Of a stretch of DNA of 64,000 bases, positions 18,144-31,972 are shown piece by piece; position 1 is the first letter of the stretch, and every line of letters begins with the position of its first letter. A program made the translations under genes and the position numbers. Origin of the DNA: Chloroflexota bacterium (GTDB lineage: Bacteria; Chloroflexota; Anaerolineae; Caldilineales; Caldilineaceae); assembly GCA_016861025.1 (NCBI GenBank), contig BOKO01000022.1, positions 1 through 64,000 of the forward strand, given 5' to 3'. Below the pieces are notes generated by a model. It saw only the letters and a program-made list of their open reading frames with translations, ran no database searches and was not told the DNA's origin.

Positions 18144-18424
18144 GACTTTTCTCCTCTCCTTTTTGATAGCGCAATAGATCGATGAAGAATTATGTAAACC
18201 GGTTGCAGCAATCGGTGAACAGCGTGTTATTTCACGCAGATTATACCAATCGGTCTATATATTCAGTAGGAAAAGCCCCTTTGTCCTTCAAATAACAATC
18301 GTTGAATACCTTACATCCCAAATATCGCCTCCAAATGGATTAAACAGCGTGCATCATGTTACAATTGCCTTTCGGTCTTTGCCGACCTGGTTGATCCGAA
18401 CTTTTGGAAACGGATTGAGAGACT

Positions 18425-19786
18425 ATGCACCGCTTAATGCGTCGTATTCCGTGGCTGGCGCCGTCCGGCACACAACAGATCGTGCCGCCGGAGTTGCAGC
18501 CGCGCTTTCATCATCTTTATTGGGACATCGCCTGGTTTGGGCTGGTGGCTGGCACGACCCTGGCGTTTCTCAACGTTTACGCCGCGCGCCTGGGCGCGAC
18601 GGCCTTTCAGATCGGCATGTTGACGGCTGGGCCTGCGCTGATCAACCTGTTTTTCACCTTGCCGGCTGGCCGCTGGCTGCAGACGCGCCCGATCGGGCGC
18701 TCGGTCTTTGGGGCAGCGGTGGCGACGCGCGGCGTCTATTTGATCTATGCGCTCCTGCCATTGCTGCTGCCGCCAACGATTCAAGTGGAAGTGTTGATCT
18801 GGGCGACGTTGCTCTTCACGATTCCTGGCGTGGCGTTGGTGATCGGTTTTAATGCGTTATACGCAGCGGCGGTGCCGCTAGAGTGGCGCGGCTATGTGGT
18901 TGGGCGGCGCAACGCCATGCTTTCCGTGGTGTATATCGCAACGTCGTTGGGAGCGGGCTACATCCTGCAAAACACGCCGCTGGAGATCGGCTACACGCTG
19001 GTTTTTGGCGTCGGCTTTGTCGGCGCGGCGATGAGCACCTATCATCTCAGCAAACTGCGCGACATCACGGAGCGACCCGGCGATGAACCGCCGCGTGTGC
19101 GCCAGATCATCGGCGACCAGGCACAGCCAGACGGCGTGCGCGCCGGGCAGGGCGTCGGCCAGCGCGTTAGCGTAGCCCCGCGTATCTTTGCGCGCAGTCG
19201 CAACCTGTTGCGAACAGATGTAGTTCAAGGACATTACGGGTGGGTCATCCTGGCGCTGTTTGGTTTTCATCTTGCTCAGTTCATGCCGGTGGCGCTCTTT
19301 CCGCTGCGGTGGGTCGACGGACTCGGTTTCAGCGACATGGAGATCGCGATTGGCACGGCTGTCTTTCACGCCAGCGTGTTGGTCAGCTCACTCCAACTGG
19401 ATCGTCTGACGCGGCGCTACGGCAATCATCTAACCAATGTAGTGGGAATCGCTTTGCTGAGCACCTATCCACTTTTCACAGCGTACATGCCCGATCTCTT
19501 TTTCTATGCCGTAACATCGATGATCGGCGGTCTGGCGTGGGGGTTGGTCGGCGGCGCATTGCCAAACTATCTGTTGGAAAAGGTGCCGGCGGATGATCGC
19601 CCAGCCTACCTGGCCTGGTACAATCTTGCTCTCAACGCAGCCATTTTTTTGGGTGCGCTGCTGGGACCACTCATGGCGTCGTGGTTCAATCTGGAGATTG
19701 CGCTGATTCTGGCATTTATTTTCCGATTTGGCAGCGCTGTCTTCCTCTGGTCGGTTGATCGCACAAAGCAAGTGGAAGCAGTGTAA
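18425..19786 (+). CDS. Major facilitator superfamily transporter
   Basis: Membrane protein of 453 aa with about 12 hydrophobic helices in two halves and a charged central loop around 215-265 (GDEPPRVRQIIGDQAQPDG). The N-half carries FLNVYAARLGATAFQIGMLTAGPALI and the loop-2/3-like GRWLQTRPIGRSV typical of MFS proteins of unknown substrate. The ATG at 18425 follows a weak GAGAGACT. The 281-bp upstream gap is A/T-richer than its surroundings and contains ACCAATCGGTCTATATATTC, a possible promoter/operator stretch. The transported compound cannot be inferred. Confidence 0.85.
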   Translation: MHRLMRRIPWLAPSGTQQIVPPELQPRFHHLYWDIAWFGLVAGTTLAFLNVYAARLGATAFQIGMLTAGPALINLFFTLPAGRWLQTRPIGRSVFGAAVATRGVYLIYALLPLLLPPTIQVEVLIWATLLFTIPGVALVIGFNALYAAAVPLEWRGYVVGRRNAMLSVVYIATSLGAGYILQNTPLEIGYTLVFGVGFVGAAMSTYHLSKLRDITERPGDEPPRVRQIIGDQAQPDGVRAGQGVGQRVSVAPRIFARSRNLLRTDVVQGHYGWVILALFGFHLAQFMPVALFPLRWVDGLGFSDMEIAIGTAVFHASVLVSSLQLDRLTRRYGNHLTNVVGIALLSTYPLFTAYMPDLFFYAVTSMIGGLAWGLVGGALPNYLLEKVPADDRPAYLAWYNLALNAAIFLGALLGPLMASWFNLEIALILAFIFRFGSAVFLWSVDRTKQVEAV

Positions 19787-19833
19787 TGTCTGGCTCCCAA
19801 TAGAATAGATAAGCAACCGCCTGGAGAGAGTAT

Positions 19834-20580
19834 ATGTCAAACGCAAATTTGCTGCTCTTGATCGCCGTGCTGCTGCCCCCCAGCGCGCTTGATATTCTGG
19901 GGGAGGTGGTGGACGAACGCACCTACATGACCCCTTATGGTGAAGCCGGCCCTATCGCGCTGCGTCAACTCAGTGGCGAGCTGGCAGTATGGGTGCAGCC
20001 CTACACTGGGCTGCCCACGCGCACCGACCCGCGCGCCACGATCTTTGCGGCGCGGCAGCTTGGCGTCGAGCGCATCCTCAATTGGGACATGGGCATCGCC
20101 ATCAACCCTGTTTTGCAGCGCGGTCAGCCGGTTGTGATCGACGACTACATCGGCTGGACAAACCATCAATCAGACACCTTTTTCTCCGATGCGCACACCG
20201 GGTTGAACATCAACTATGGCAGCGTGCGCGACCTCTTCTGCGCCGAGATGAACGCGGCGATCCAGCAGCTCTTGCCCGGCTTGCCCGAAGCAGTGGCGGT
20301 CGGCGTCGATTTTCTGCGCCGCGAGACGCGCGCCGAGGCGCGCATGTTCCGCAGTTGGGGCGCCGACGTGCTCTCTTACAACCTGGCGCCCGAAGTCGCA
20401 TTGGCGCAGGAGCTGAAGATGTGTTACGCCGGTCTGGTCACGGTCAGCGGTTACGCCGCCGACCGCGCCCAACCGGAGCCGATGGGCGAAGTGCGCGCCA
20501 GCCTGAGCACCACGCTGCAGATGTTGCCCGCCTTTGTGGAGATGGTGAGCCGAGGACGGCATTGCGTATGCGGAGAATGA
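19834..20580 (+). CDS. Nucleoside phosphorylase (MTAP/PNP)-like protein
   Basis: Protein of 248 aa in the phosphorylase superfamily that includes 5'-methylthioadenosine and purine nucleoside phosphorylases. The supporting segments are YGEAGPIALRQLSGELAVWVQPYTG, the GVERILNWDMGIAINPVLQRGQPVVIDDYIGWT core and VGVDFLRRETRAEARMFRSWGADVL (the MTAP-like base-binding region), ending with a conserved Ala-Leu-rich helix. It lacks the usual N-terminal GGSG phosphate loop, so activity is uncertain. GGAGAGAG precedes the ATG. It could be a purine salvage enzyme; a divergent non-enzymatic homologue is possible. Confidence 0.7.
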   Translation: MSNANLLLLIAVLLPPSALDILGEVVDERTYMTPYGEAGPIALRQLSGELAVWVQPYTGLPTRTDPRATIFAARQLGVERILNWDMGIAINPVLQRGQPVVIDDYIGWTNHQSDTFFSDAHTGLNINYGSVRDLFCAEMNAAIQQLLPGLPEAVAVGVDFLRRETRAEARMFRSWGADVLSYNLAPEVALAQELKMCYAGLVTVSGYAADRAQPEPMGEVRASLSTTLQMLPAFVEMVSRGRHCVCGE

Positions 20581-20656
20581 GTTATTAACCCCCATAAAGC
20601 CGCATCTACTGGTTGACAGGTTACAGGATTTTCTGAGCGGCTGCACTATCATCCGT

Positions 20657-20691
20657 CGCAACGCAACACGAAACACGCAGCACGAAACAAA
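20657..20691 (+). repeat. NAACACG heptad array upstream of the M16C peptidase
   Basis: Five in-phase 7-mers (CGCAACG, then CAACACG at 20664, AAACACG at 20671, and two more) occupy the last 50 bp before the peptidase start codon. Unlike the array at 16080 there is no visible opposite arm. The array runs into AAAGGTAAG, the likely ribosome site of the gene starting at 20706. Confidence 0.8.
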
Positions 20692-20705
20692 GGTAAGAAA
20701 CCACG

Positions 20706-23621
<2,916 letters not shown>

Positions 23622-23627
23622 AGTAAG

Positions 23628-24143
23628 CTATCTCGCCGCCACCGGCAGTCGCAGCGGCTCCTCATCCAACTGTCGCCAGGTGCGATTGAAGTAGAGCAGC
23701 GGGCTGCGCTCCTCGCTGGCGCCGGCGGCCAGCACCTCGCCCACAAAGATCGTGTGGTCGCCGCCGTCGTAGGCGTGACGCACGCGACAATCCAACCAGC
23801 CGAGCACGTCGGACAAGATCGGCGCGCCGGTGACGGCGACATGGGTGGAAATGCCCGCAAAACGATCCGACAGTTCGGGGATCATGCCGGCGAAACGCAT
23901 CCCCCACTCCAGATGGTCCGTCCCCAGGATATTGACGGCAAAGGCGCCGCTCTGCTCTATCGCCTGATGGGTGAAGAGCTTGCGCGACACGCAGATCAAA
24001 ATTTGTGGCGGATCGAGGCTGACGCTGGTCAGCGAGCTAACCGTAATGCCGACCGGGCGTTCGTTTGCGTGGGTGGTCACCACTGTTACGCCAGACGCCC
24101 AATGCGCCATGGCGTCTTTGAATAATTGAACATCGATGCTCAT
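23628..24143 (-). CDS. Flavin reductase-like (DIM6/NTAB) protein
   Basis: FMN-binding split-barrel protein of 171 aa, like the reductase components of two-component monooxygenases. The signatures are HWASGVTVVTTHANERPVGITVSSLTSVSLDPPQILICV near the N-terminus, then FAVNILGTDHLEWGMRFAG and GDHTIFVGEVLAAG. The start is the ATG at 24143 with GGAG seven bases upstream; a GTG at 24155 is in frame. No oxygenase partner is adjacent, so the electron acceptor or flavin-using partner is unknown. Confidence 0.9.
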   Translation of the reverse strand: MSIDVQLFKDAMAHWASGVTVVTTHANERPVGITVSSLTSVSLDPPQILICVSRKLFTHQAIEQSGAFAVNILGTDHLEWGMRFAGMIPELSDRFAGISTHVAVTGAPILSDVLGWLDCRVRHAYDGGDHTIFVGEVLAAGASEERSPLLYFNRTWRQLDEEPLRLPVAAR

Positions 24144-24296
24144 TGAATGCTCCACACAGGAATAAATGCTGAATCATTGATAATTTTTGCTCAGTGTAAT
24201 CTTGCCCGCCGGTTGTAGATGTAATGCAAAATCCGCACACGCCAAACTTCTGCGCATTGTAGCTGAGTCAAGGCCACACTTGATCGGTGGTTTCAT

Positions 24297-24326
24297 TTGA
24301 TTTGCCATCCATTGCTGCGGTAAAAT
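24297..24326 (+). promoter_or_regulatory. Candidate promoter of the 99-aa conserved gene
   Basis: TTGATT (24297-24302) and TAAAAT (24321-24326) are 18 bp apart, placing a transcript start about 75 nt ahead of the ATG at 24407. The remaining part of the 263-bp gap between the flavin reductase start and this gene shows nothing else I can name. Confidence 0.45.
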
Positions 24327-24406
24327 CCTGTCCAGGTGCGATTTTCCCTATACTCACTGGTGAATGCGCTGTCAAAAAGAGACGGCCAAAGGAGACAAGT
24401 GACGCC

Positions 24407-24706
24407 ATGAAAGCGATGTTATACCTTCCCGGCAAAGAAGAACCCGCCGCTGTCCTCGATGAGGTGGCTATCGTCACCTTCAACGACAATCACAAAGCCA
24501 GCCCGGTGCGGATCAGCTTCAAGACCCGTAAGTTCAATGCTGGCAACACCATGACAGAGTTGCATCGCCATGAAAAGATGCAAATTCGTTTCGAGGATGG
24601 ACGCGTCGCTGATGTCTTATTGCAGCATTCGAGTCTTGATATGGAAGGCAACACCATCGGCGTGTTGCGCGTGCTCGGCGAGATCGGCGAAGCCGCCTAC
24701 GCCTGA
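24407..24706 (+). CDS. Small protein of unknown function (99 aa)
   Basis: I do not recognise this family. The product starts MKAMLYLPGKEEPAAVLDEVAIVTF and appears to be a compact mostly beta-strand protein without signal peptide, membrane helix or cysteines; RHEKMQIRFEDGRVADVLL suggests a small barrel. A GGAG lies 13 bases before the ATG at 24407, with a second ATG at 24416. A promoter-like pair precedes it and a good terminator follows, so it is probably a single-gene transcript, which supports it being real. Confidence 0.7.
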   Translation: MKAMLYLPGKEEPAAVLDEVAIVTFNDNHKASPVRISFKTRKFNAGNTMTELHRHEKMQIRFEDGRVADVLLQHSSLDMEGNTIGVLRVLGEIGEAAYA

Positions 24707-24764
24707 GCCATCCGCTCTTCTACAAGGGAACCAACGCGTGCGCTTGCGGCGTTTGACAAGATGA

Positions 24765-24799
24765 CCAGTCAGCCGATGCGGGCTGGCTGGTTTCGTTTT
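24765..24799 (+). terminator. Intrinsic terminator after the 99-aa gene
   Basis: CCAGTCAGCC (24765-24774) pairs with GGCTGGCTGG (24781-24790) across a 6-nt loop with a single T/G mismatch, followed by TTTCGTTTT (24791-24799). This is a textbook rho-independent terminator. Confidence 0.85.
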
Positions 24800-24826
24800 G
24801 GTGGCTTTTGAATCGATGATAGCAGC

Positions 24827-25369
24827 ATGACGCACACATCTTTACCTACATCTCATGACGAACCGCCGGGCGTTGCGACTACATCAAAACCTGTGCGACG
24901 CCGATCACTCTTTTGGCTCGGCTTCGTGGTCGGTTTCGGCGTACTTGCCATCGCCAGTTGCAGCGGCGCGGCGATTGCGCTTGGTCTCAATCAGCTTAGC
25001 CTGGCGGAGCTGCAAGGGAGCGGCGTGGCGTGGACTCCACCGCCCTACACGCCTGAACCCACACCGCTGCCCGTGGCTGCAACCGAAGGCGGCGCCGGCT
25101 CGACGCGCTTCGCGGCGCAGCAAAGCGTGCGCAACCTGACCAACAGCCGTGTCAACGTGCGCGCCACACCCGGTTATCTCAGCAAGCCCACCGGCGACGT
25201 GATCGGTGTACTTCAGCCTGGGGGAAGCGCCATTGTGCTTGGCGAAAGCCAGGCGGCGGACAACCTGGTGTGGTGGCGGGTGCGCGTCACCCTTGACGAT
25301 GGTCGCACCATTGAAGGCTGGGTGGCGGAGGCGACGGCGTCCGGCGTCCAGATTCTAGGCGAATCGTGA
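24827..25369 (+). CDS. Membrane-anchored SH3b-domain protein
   Basis: A 180-aa protein. A short Arg-rich cytoplasmic N-terminus is followed by one hydrophobic helix (about 29-52, LFWLGFVVGFGVLAIASCSG), a Pro/Thr-rich linker (PPPYTPEPTPLPV) and a bacterial SH3 type 3 domain from about 100 to 178 (VNVRATPGYLSKPTGDVIGVLQPG, then WWRVRV and IEGWVAEA). The SH3 domain should face the outside, where such domains often bind cell-wall material. It lies 3 bp ahead of the helicase gene and is probably co-transcribed with it. Confidence 0.75.
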   Translation: MTHTSLPTSHDEPPGVATTSKPVRRRSLFWLGFVVGFGVLAIASCSGAAIALGLNQLSLAELQGSGVAWTPPPYTPEPTPLPVAATEGGAGSTRFAAQQSVRNLTNSRVNVRATPGYLSKPTGDVIGVLQPGGSAIVLGESQAADNLVWWRVRVTLDDGRTIEGWVAEATASGVQILGES

Positions 25370-25372
25370 ACA

Positions 25373-27693
<2,321 letters not shown>

Positions 27694-27697
<4 letters not shown>

Positions 27698-28311
27698 GCG
27701 AAGCCGGGAAGAAGGTGTTTGTCAGCGGTTGTTTCGACATGTTGCACAGTGGACACGTCGAGTTTTTGCAGCGCGCCGCCGAATATGGCGAATTAACAGT
27801 GGCGCTTGGCTCTGACCGCACTGTATTCGAGCTTAAGGGCCGGCCGCCGATCAATAGTGAGGAAGAGAGACGCTTCATGCTCGCCAATGTGGCCTGCGTG
27901 AAGCAGGCCGTCATCTCCCGCGGCTCTGGCTATCTCGACTTCGAGCCAGAACTGCGCGAACTCATGCCGGATGTATTCGTCGTGAATGAAGACGGCAATA
28001 CACCTGCCAAACGCAAATTGTGCGAGCGGCTCGGCATTGAGTATGTCGTCTTGCAGCGCGAACCACATCCGGGCTTGACCCCGCGTTCGACGACGGCGCT
28101 GCGAACGGTGCAAATTGGCCGACGCGCATTGAGCATGTGTTGGACGAAGAGACGCTGCGCTTTGTCGAGCAACATTTATTTTTGCTGCCTCTCGGTCCGC
28201 GCGAGGAAGATTTCGCTGTATTGGAGAACACTAATATCACACCGACGGGCGCCAAAACGCTGGCCGACGCCACGAGCGCCTGTTGGAACGCTATTCTGGC
28301 GCACGATCTGA
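27694..28311 (+). CDS. Cytidylyltransferase-type nucleotidyltransferase domain, disrupted fusion gene (5' part)
   Basis: Residues 1-137 are a clear nucleotidyltransferase domain with the CTP/ATP site GCFDMLHSGHVEFLQRAAEYG (positions 12-32) and a closing RSTTALR motif near 131-137, as in GlmU/RfaE/TagD-like adenylyl- and cytidylyltransferases. In the bifunctional family I know this is followed by a GHMP sugar kinase. Here, directly after STTALR (near 28104), the frame turns into unrelated Arg/Trp-rich sequence until a stop at 28311, while kinase sequence resumes in another frame. The tail after about residue 137 is therefore probably not genuine. It starts as ATGA over the helicase stop. Confidence 0.75.
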
Positions 28312-28529
28312 GTGGCTTCGGCCAGTCGGTGCGTGCGGCGTTCGAGGCGCAGATCGCCATGTTCCCCAACATGACGACGCCCGCTATGCACGAACTGATC
28401 GCCCAACATCAGGAGCGCGCGCTGGGCTGGAAAGTGTCGGGAGCCGGCGGTGGAGGGTATGTGACCTTTGTCGCAGAACAACCATTGCCCAACGGCATGA
28501 GAGTTGTGGTTCGACGACGACTAGAGTAG
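28105..28529 (+). pseudogene. GHMP kinase C-terminal fragment of the broken fusion gene
   Basis: In a different frame from the nucleotidyltransferase, sequence from about 28107 encodes ANWPTRIEHVLDEETLRF, then HLFLLPLGPREEDF, FEAQIAMFPNMTTPAM and ALGWKVSGAGGGGYVTFV up to the stop at 28529. This is the C-terminal half of a GHMP-type sugar kinase; SGAGGGG is GHMP motif 3. The N-terminal half, including the ATP-binding Pro-Gly-Ser-rich motif 2, is missing. A possible GTG start exists at 28137, but a kinase without its ATP loop should be inactive. I read this as an internal deletion of a few hundred bp with a frame change. Confidence 0.75.
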
Positions 28530-28697
28530 GGTCATTGGCGCGTGATAGAATGCCAAAGGCTTTCGCATTATCGCTGGCGCCGGACAGCCATATAGCCATA
28601 TAGACGTAGCGTTTTTCTTTGCGGCTGTGGATGCTGAGGTGGCCTTCTGCATAGCGTCCTCTTGCAGGACAATTGACATTAAGAGACTATCCCTCCC

Positions 28698-30245
28698 ATG
28701 CACGATCATGCCCGTGAGCAGTCATCCTCGCCAAGCGCCCAGAACAACTCGGAAGAACCGCTCGCCTATCGTGCGGTGCGCGGGGGCCTATGGGCAGCGG
28801 CTGGTGCATACTGGGGGATCGGCTTTGGCTTTGTTGCCAACATCCTGTTGACGCGCATGTTGTCGCCGACGTTCTATGGCGAGTTTGCACTGGCGATCTT
28901 TTTTCACACCTTTCTCCAACTTCGGTCCAAAGTAGGGTTAGGCATTGCGTTTGCGCAACAACCAACCATCAACGGCAAGACCATCGGAACCTATTTTTTC
29001 CTGGATGTCGCACTTGGCATCGGCGGCCTGGCGCTGACGGCGGCGGCGGCGCCGGTGCTTTTGTGGCGTGGCTATCCACTCTCTGTCGTCTATATCCTGC
29101 TGGCGCTGGCAGTGCTTTCTGTGCTGGAGGCGTGCTTTGGCGTCTTTTCAGCCGTGCTAGAGCGAAGGCTCCACTTCAAGCCGGGCAGTCTGATCGGCAG
29201 TGTGGCGTTAACGCTGTCGTATCTGCCGGCATTCTGGTTCGCGATGAACGACCAGGGCGAGTTGAGTCTGATCTCCCAAGTCGTCGCATTTACACTCCTG
29301 AGCATCTCGCTGCACACGATATACGTCTGGCGCAAGATGCGCGATATTCTGACGCTGCCCTGGCGCTTTGAGCGAAAACTGGCGGCAAAGTACCTGCGCT
29401 TTGGCGTGTTAAGCGGCGTCAGCAATTCTGCGGCAACGCTTTCGCAACAGGTGGATACGTTTCTAATCGGCACATTTGTCGGTACGACGCCATTGGGGTA
29501 CTACGACCGCGCATATCGCATGATGCAATGGCCTAGCCTGCTCTTGAACGCAGTATTGTCGCGTTCGGCGCTCTTTACCTATGCCAGGCTGAAAGATGAT
29601 CGACTGCGCCGTCAACGAGCGCTGAACATGTTGATCTGGATCTCGATTAGCGTGACAATGCCAATCACACTCACCTTATTGCTGGCCGCCCCCGACATCG
29701 TAGTTGCGTTATATGGCGAACAATGGCGGCCAGCGGCATCGATCCTGCGCATCCTCTTCATTGCAGGAATATTGCGCCCTCTTTGGGAAAATTTCTCTGT
29801 GCTCTTCATCGGCGCAGGTCATCCACAGCGGGCGCTGATTGTCAATCTGATGCAGATAGTGGGGATTCTGCTATTGGGGAGCTTGTTTGGCAGTCTGTTC
29901 TCTATCGAAGGCGTCGCCCTGGCGGTCGGTTTGAGCTATTTGATTTCACTGGCTGTGGTCGTGCATCGGTTTGGTGATGAAATTGATATTCAGTATTGGC
30001 GGCAACTGGGCGCCCCGCTCGTGGCGGCCACATTGACGGCATTACTATATCTGGCAGCGTCTCAAACGGCGCTGCCTGCAACGCTGCCTCTCCCCATACG
30101 CGTGATGGCTGCAGCCACGTTTATCATAGTTTGCTATTATGGAATTGCCCTGGCGCTGCAGCCGACGCAAACGCGCGAACGCATAGCATATCTGTATCGG
30201 CTATTGCGCCCTCAGGCAGGCCCGGCCAAAGAGAATTCAGCCTGA
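28698..30245 (+). CDS. Polysaccharide flippase, Wzx/PST-like
   Basis: Integral membrane protein of 515 aa with 12-14 hydrophobic segments, of the MOP-superfamily polysaccharide exporters that flip lipid-linked repeat units. Supporting stretches are RAVRGGLWAAAGAYWGIGFGFVANILLTRMLSPTFYGEFALA at the start (the typical 'new allele, drifting front line' layout) and KYLRFGVLSGVSNSAATLSQQVDTFLIGTFVG in the middle. It is the first gene of the surface-polysaccharide locus. TTGACA occurs about 27 bp upstream without a clear -10. Only a weak AAGAGAC precedes the ATG. Confidence 0.88.
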   Translation: MHDHAREQSSSPSAQNNSEEPLAYRAVRGGLWAAAGAYWGIGFGFVANILLTRMLSPTFYGEFALAIFFHTFLQLRSKVGLGIAFAQQPTINGKTIGTYFFLDVALGIGGLALTAAAAPVLLWRGYPLSVVYILLALAVLSVLEACFGVFSAVLERRLHFKPGSLIGSVALTLSYLPAFWFAMNDQGELSLISQVVAFTLLSISLHTIYVWRKMRDILTLPWRFERKLAAKYLRFGVLSGVSNSAATLSQQVDTFLIGTFVGTTPLGYYDRAYRMMQWPSLLLNAVLSRSALFTYARLKDDRLRRQRALNMLIWISISVTMPITLTLLLAAPDIVVALYGEQWRPAASILRILFIAGILRPLWENFSVLFIGAGHPQRALIVNLMQIVGILLLGSLFGSLFSIEGVALAVGLSYLISLAVVVHRFGDEIDIQYWRQLGAPLVAATLTALLYLAASQTALPATLPLPIRVMAAATFIIVCYYGIALALQPTQTRERIAYLYRLLRPQAGPAKENSA

Positions 30246-30300
30246 CAAGGCGTCGAAGAACCCTGCACTGGACCAGCTGTTATGGAATTGGAACAAATCC

Positions 30301-31068
30301 ATGTCCGCAACACTTTCTGTGATCATCTTGACGTTCAACGAAGCGCACAACATTGAAGCGTGTCTGCAAAGCGTCGATTGGGCGGACGAAAAGATCGTTG
30401 TCGATTCGGGCAGCACCGACAACACGCGCACGCTCGCCAGGCAATACACCCCGCATGTGATCGAACAACCCTGGCTCGGCTATGCAGGACAACGCAACTT
30501 TGCCGAGAAGTTGGCGTGTTCAGATTGGGTGCTCACATTGGATGCCGATGAGCGCGTTTCACCGGAACTGCACGCCTCTATCCAGCAGGTTCTGGCGAGT
30601 GGAGATGCGCACGTTGTGGCGTATCGCGTCCAGATTCGAGATTGGATGTTTGGCAAATTCATTGAGCATGGCTCCTGGCCTCACCAGCGTCACATTCGCC
30701 TCTATCGACGCGGACGCCTGCGCTGGGATGGCGCAGTGCACGAACAATATCACATCGATGGCGCCGTCGGTGATCTGAATGGGCCGATCCTGCATTACTC
30801 GCACATCACCATCCATCGGTTCATCGAGAAAATGAACCGTTACACTGACCTGGAATCTGAACAGATGTTTCAGCGCGGGGAGCGAGCGACGCTCGTCACA
30901 GCGGTTTTCGGGGCATTGCGCGCTTTTGTGGGGCAGTACATTCGTCTACAAGGGTTTCGCGACGGCGGTCACGGCCTGATCCTGGCGGTGTTGATGGCGA
31001 TGTACTATTTCACCACACGGGCAAAATTGTGGAGTCTTTGGTATGCCAAAGAACACCGCCAAAGCTGA
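30301..31068 (+). CDS. GT2 glycosyltransferase, WaaE/KdtX-like
   Basis: Inverting GT-A glycosyltransferase of 255 aa that should transfer a sugar from a nucleotide sugar onto a lipid-linked or polymer acceptor. It shows the GT2 start SVIILTFNEAHNIEACLQSV, the DSGSTDNT nucleotide site and the metal-binding LDADER. The C-terminal part (AFVGQYIRLQGFRDGGHGLILAVLMAMYYF) ends in a hydrophobic helix, as in KdtX/WaaE relatives. It overlaps the next gene by 26 bp, indicating tight translational coupling. Confidence 0.88.
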   Translation: MSATLSVIILTFNEAHNIEACLQSVDWADEKIVVDSGSTDNTRTLARQYTPHVIEQPWLGYAGQRNFAEKLACSDWVLTLDADERVSPELHASIQQVLASGDAHVVAYRVQIRDWMFGKFIEHGSWPHQRHIRLYRRGRLRWDGAVHEQYHIDGAVGDLNGPILHYSHITIHRFIEKMNRYTDLESEQMFQRGERATLVTAVFGALRAFVGQYIRLQGFRDGGHGLILAVLMAMYYFTTRAKLWSLWYAKEHRQS

Positions 31069-31972
31069 CATCGACCTCAGCCTTTGCATCATCAACCATC
31101 GCACGCCCGGCTTGCTGGCGCGCTGTCTGCGGTCGATCGCTGTCAGCGAGGCAGCCGGCGCGCTGGAAGTGCTGGTCGTCAACAACACCGGCGATAATGC
31201 CGATGAGATCGCCGAAATGGTTCACAGGTTTCCATCCGGCCTCTTCATCCAAAACCGACAACCGCTTGGATTCGCCGCCAACCAGAACCAAATGCTGCGC
31301 CGCGCCCGTGGTCGTTACTGGATGCCCCTCAACTCCGACGCCGAAGTGACGCCTGGCGCGCTGAGCGAGTTGATCCATTTCATGGATACGCACCCCGACT
31401 GCGCTCTGGCCGGGCCGCGGCTTGTCTATCCTGATGGTCGCCTGCAACCTTCTATGCGCAACTTCCCCTCTGCGCTCACTCATTTCCTGGAAGCATCGGG
31501 ACTGTGGCGCGTGGCGCCGCGCAGTGAGAAGATTGGGCGTCACTATGCACTGCTATCGCCACACAAGCGAGTGCAGGCGGTTGACTGGTTGACCGGCGCC
31601 TGTTTGATCGTGCGACCTGTGGCGGCGGAGAGAGTTGGCCTCTACGACGAGGTCAATTTCCCAGGCATGTATGGAGAAGACCTGGAGTGGTGTTGGCGCA
31701 TGCGTCAGGCAGGTTGGCGCATCTACCTTGACCCGGCCGCTGTTATCATTCATGATGAGAGCGCCAGCCCATTGGATGAACGCACGGTGCGCATGTTTGA
31801 AGGTTTCTATACTTTCTGTCGATTACACTACTCAAGACGCCAATGTCGGGCAATTCGCGCTGCCACGATCGCAGCGTTAGCGCCGCGTCTGTTGACGACG
31901 CCGGCGCGCACACACCGTCAGCTTTATTTGCGTCTGATGCAATTACCGATCGATGGAGGATCGCCATTGTGA
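31043..31972 (+). CDS. GT2 glycosyltransferase, rhamnosyltransferase-like
   Basis: GT-A family 2 enzyme of 309 aa. SLCIINHRTPGLLARCLRSI begins the domain, followed by VVNNTGDN, GFAANQNQML and the DXD-equivalent NSDAEV. DWLTGACLIVRP and GEDLEWCWRMRQAGWRIYLDP are the acceptor-side motifs of WbbL-like rhamnosyltransferases. The start overlaps the preceding gene by 26 bp and its stop overlaps the following GTG start. It is close in type to the gene at 32643, suggesting a duplicated pair with different linkages. Confidence 0.87.
   Translation: MPKNTAKADIDLSLCIINHRTPGLLARCLRSIAVSEAAGALEVLVVNNTGDNADEIAEMVHRFPSGLFIQNRQPLGFAANQNQMLRRARGRYWMPLNSDAEVTPGALSELIHFMDTHPDCALAGPRLVYPDGRLQPSMRNFPSALTHFLEASGLWRVAPRSEKIGRHYALLSPHKRVQAVDWLTGACLIVRPVAAERVGLYDEVNFPGMYGEDLEWCWRMRQAGWRIYLDPAAVIIHDESASPLDERTVRMFEGFYTFCRLHYSRRQCRAIRAATIAALAPRLLTTPARTHRQLYLRLMQLPIDGGSPL

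Noticed and set aside
18240..18275. TetR-type operator in the gap upstream of the MFS gene (ACCAATCGGT region)
   Set aside because: The half-sites match only three to four bases each and the centre is not symmetrical; no regulator gene is adjacent.
28560..28610. AGCCATATAGCCATATAG direct repeat as a regulatory site
   Set aside because: Only two 9-bp copies in an AT-richer stretch; too short to separate from chance.
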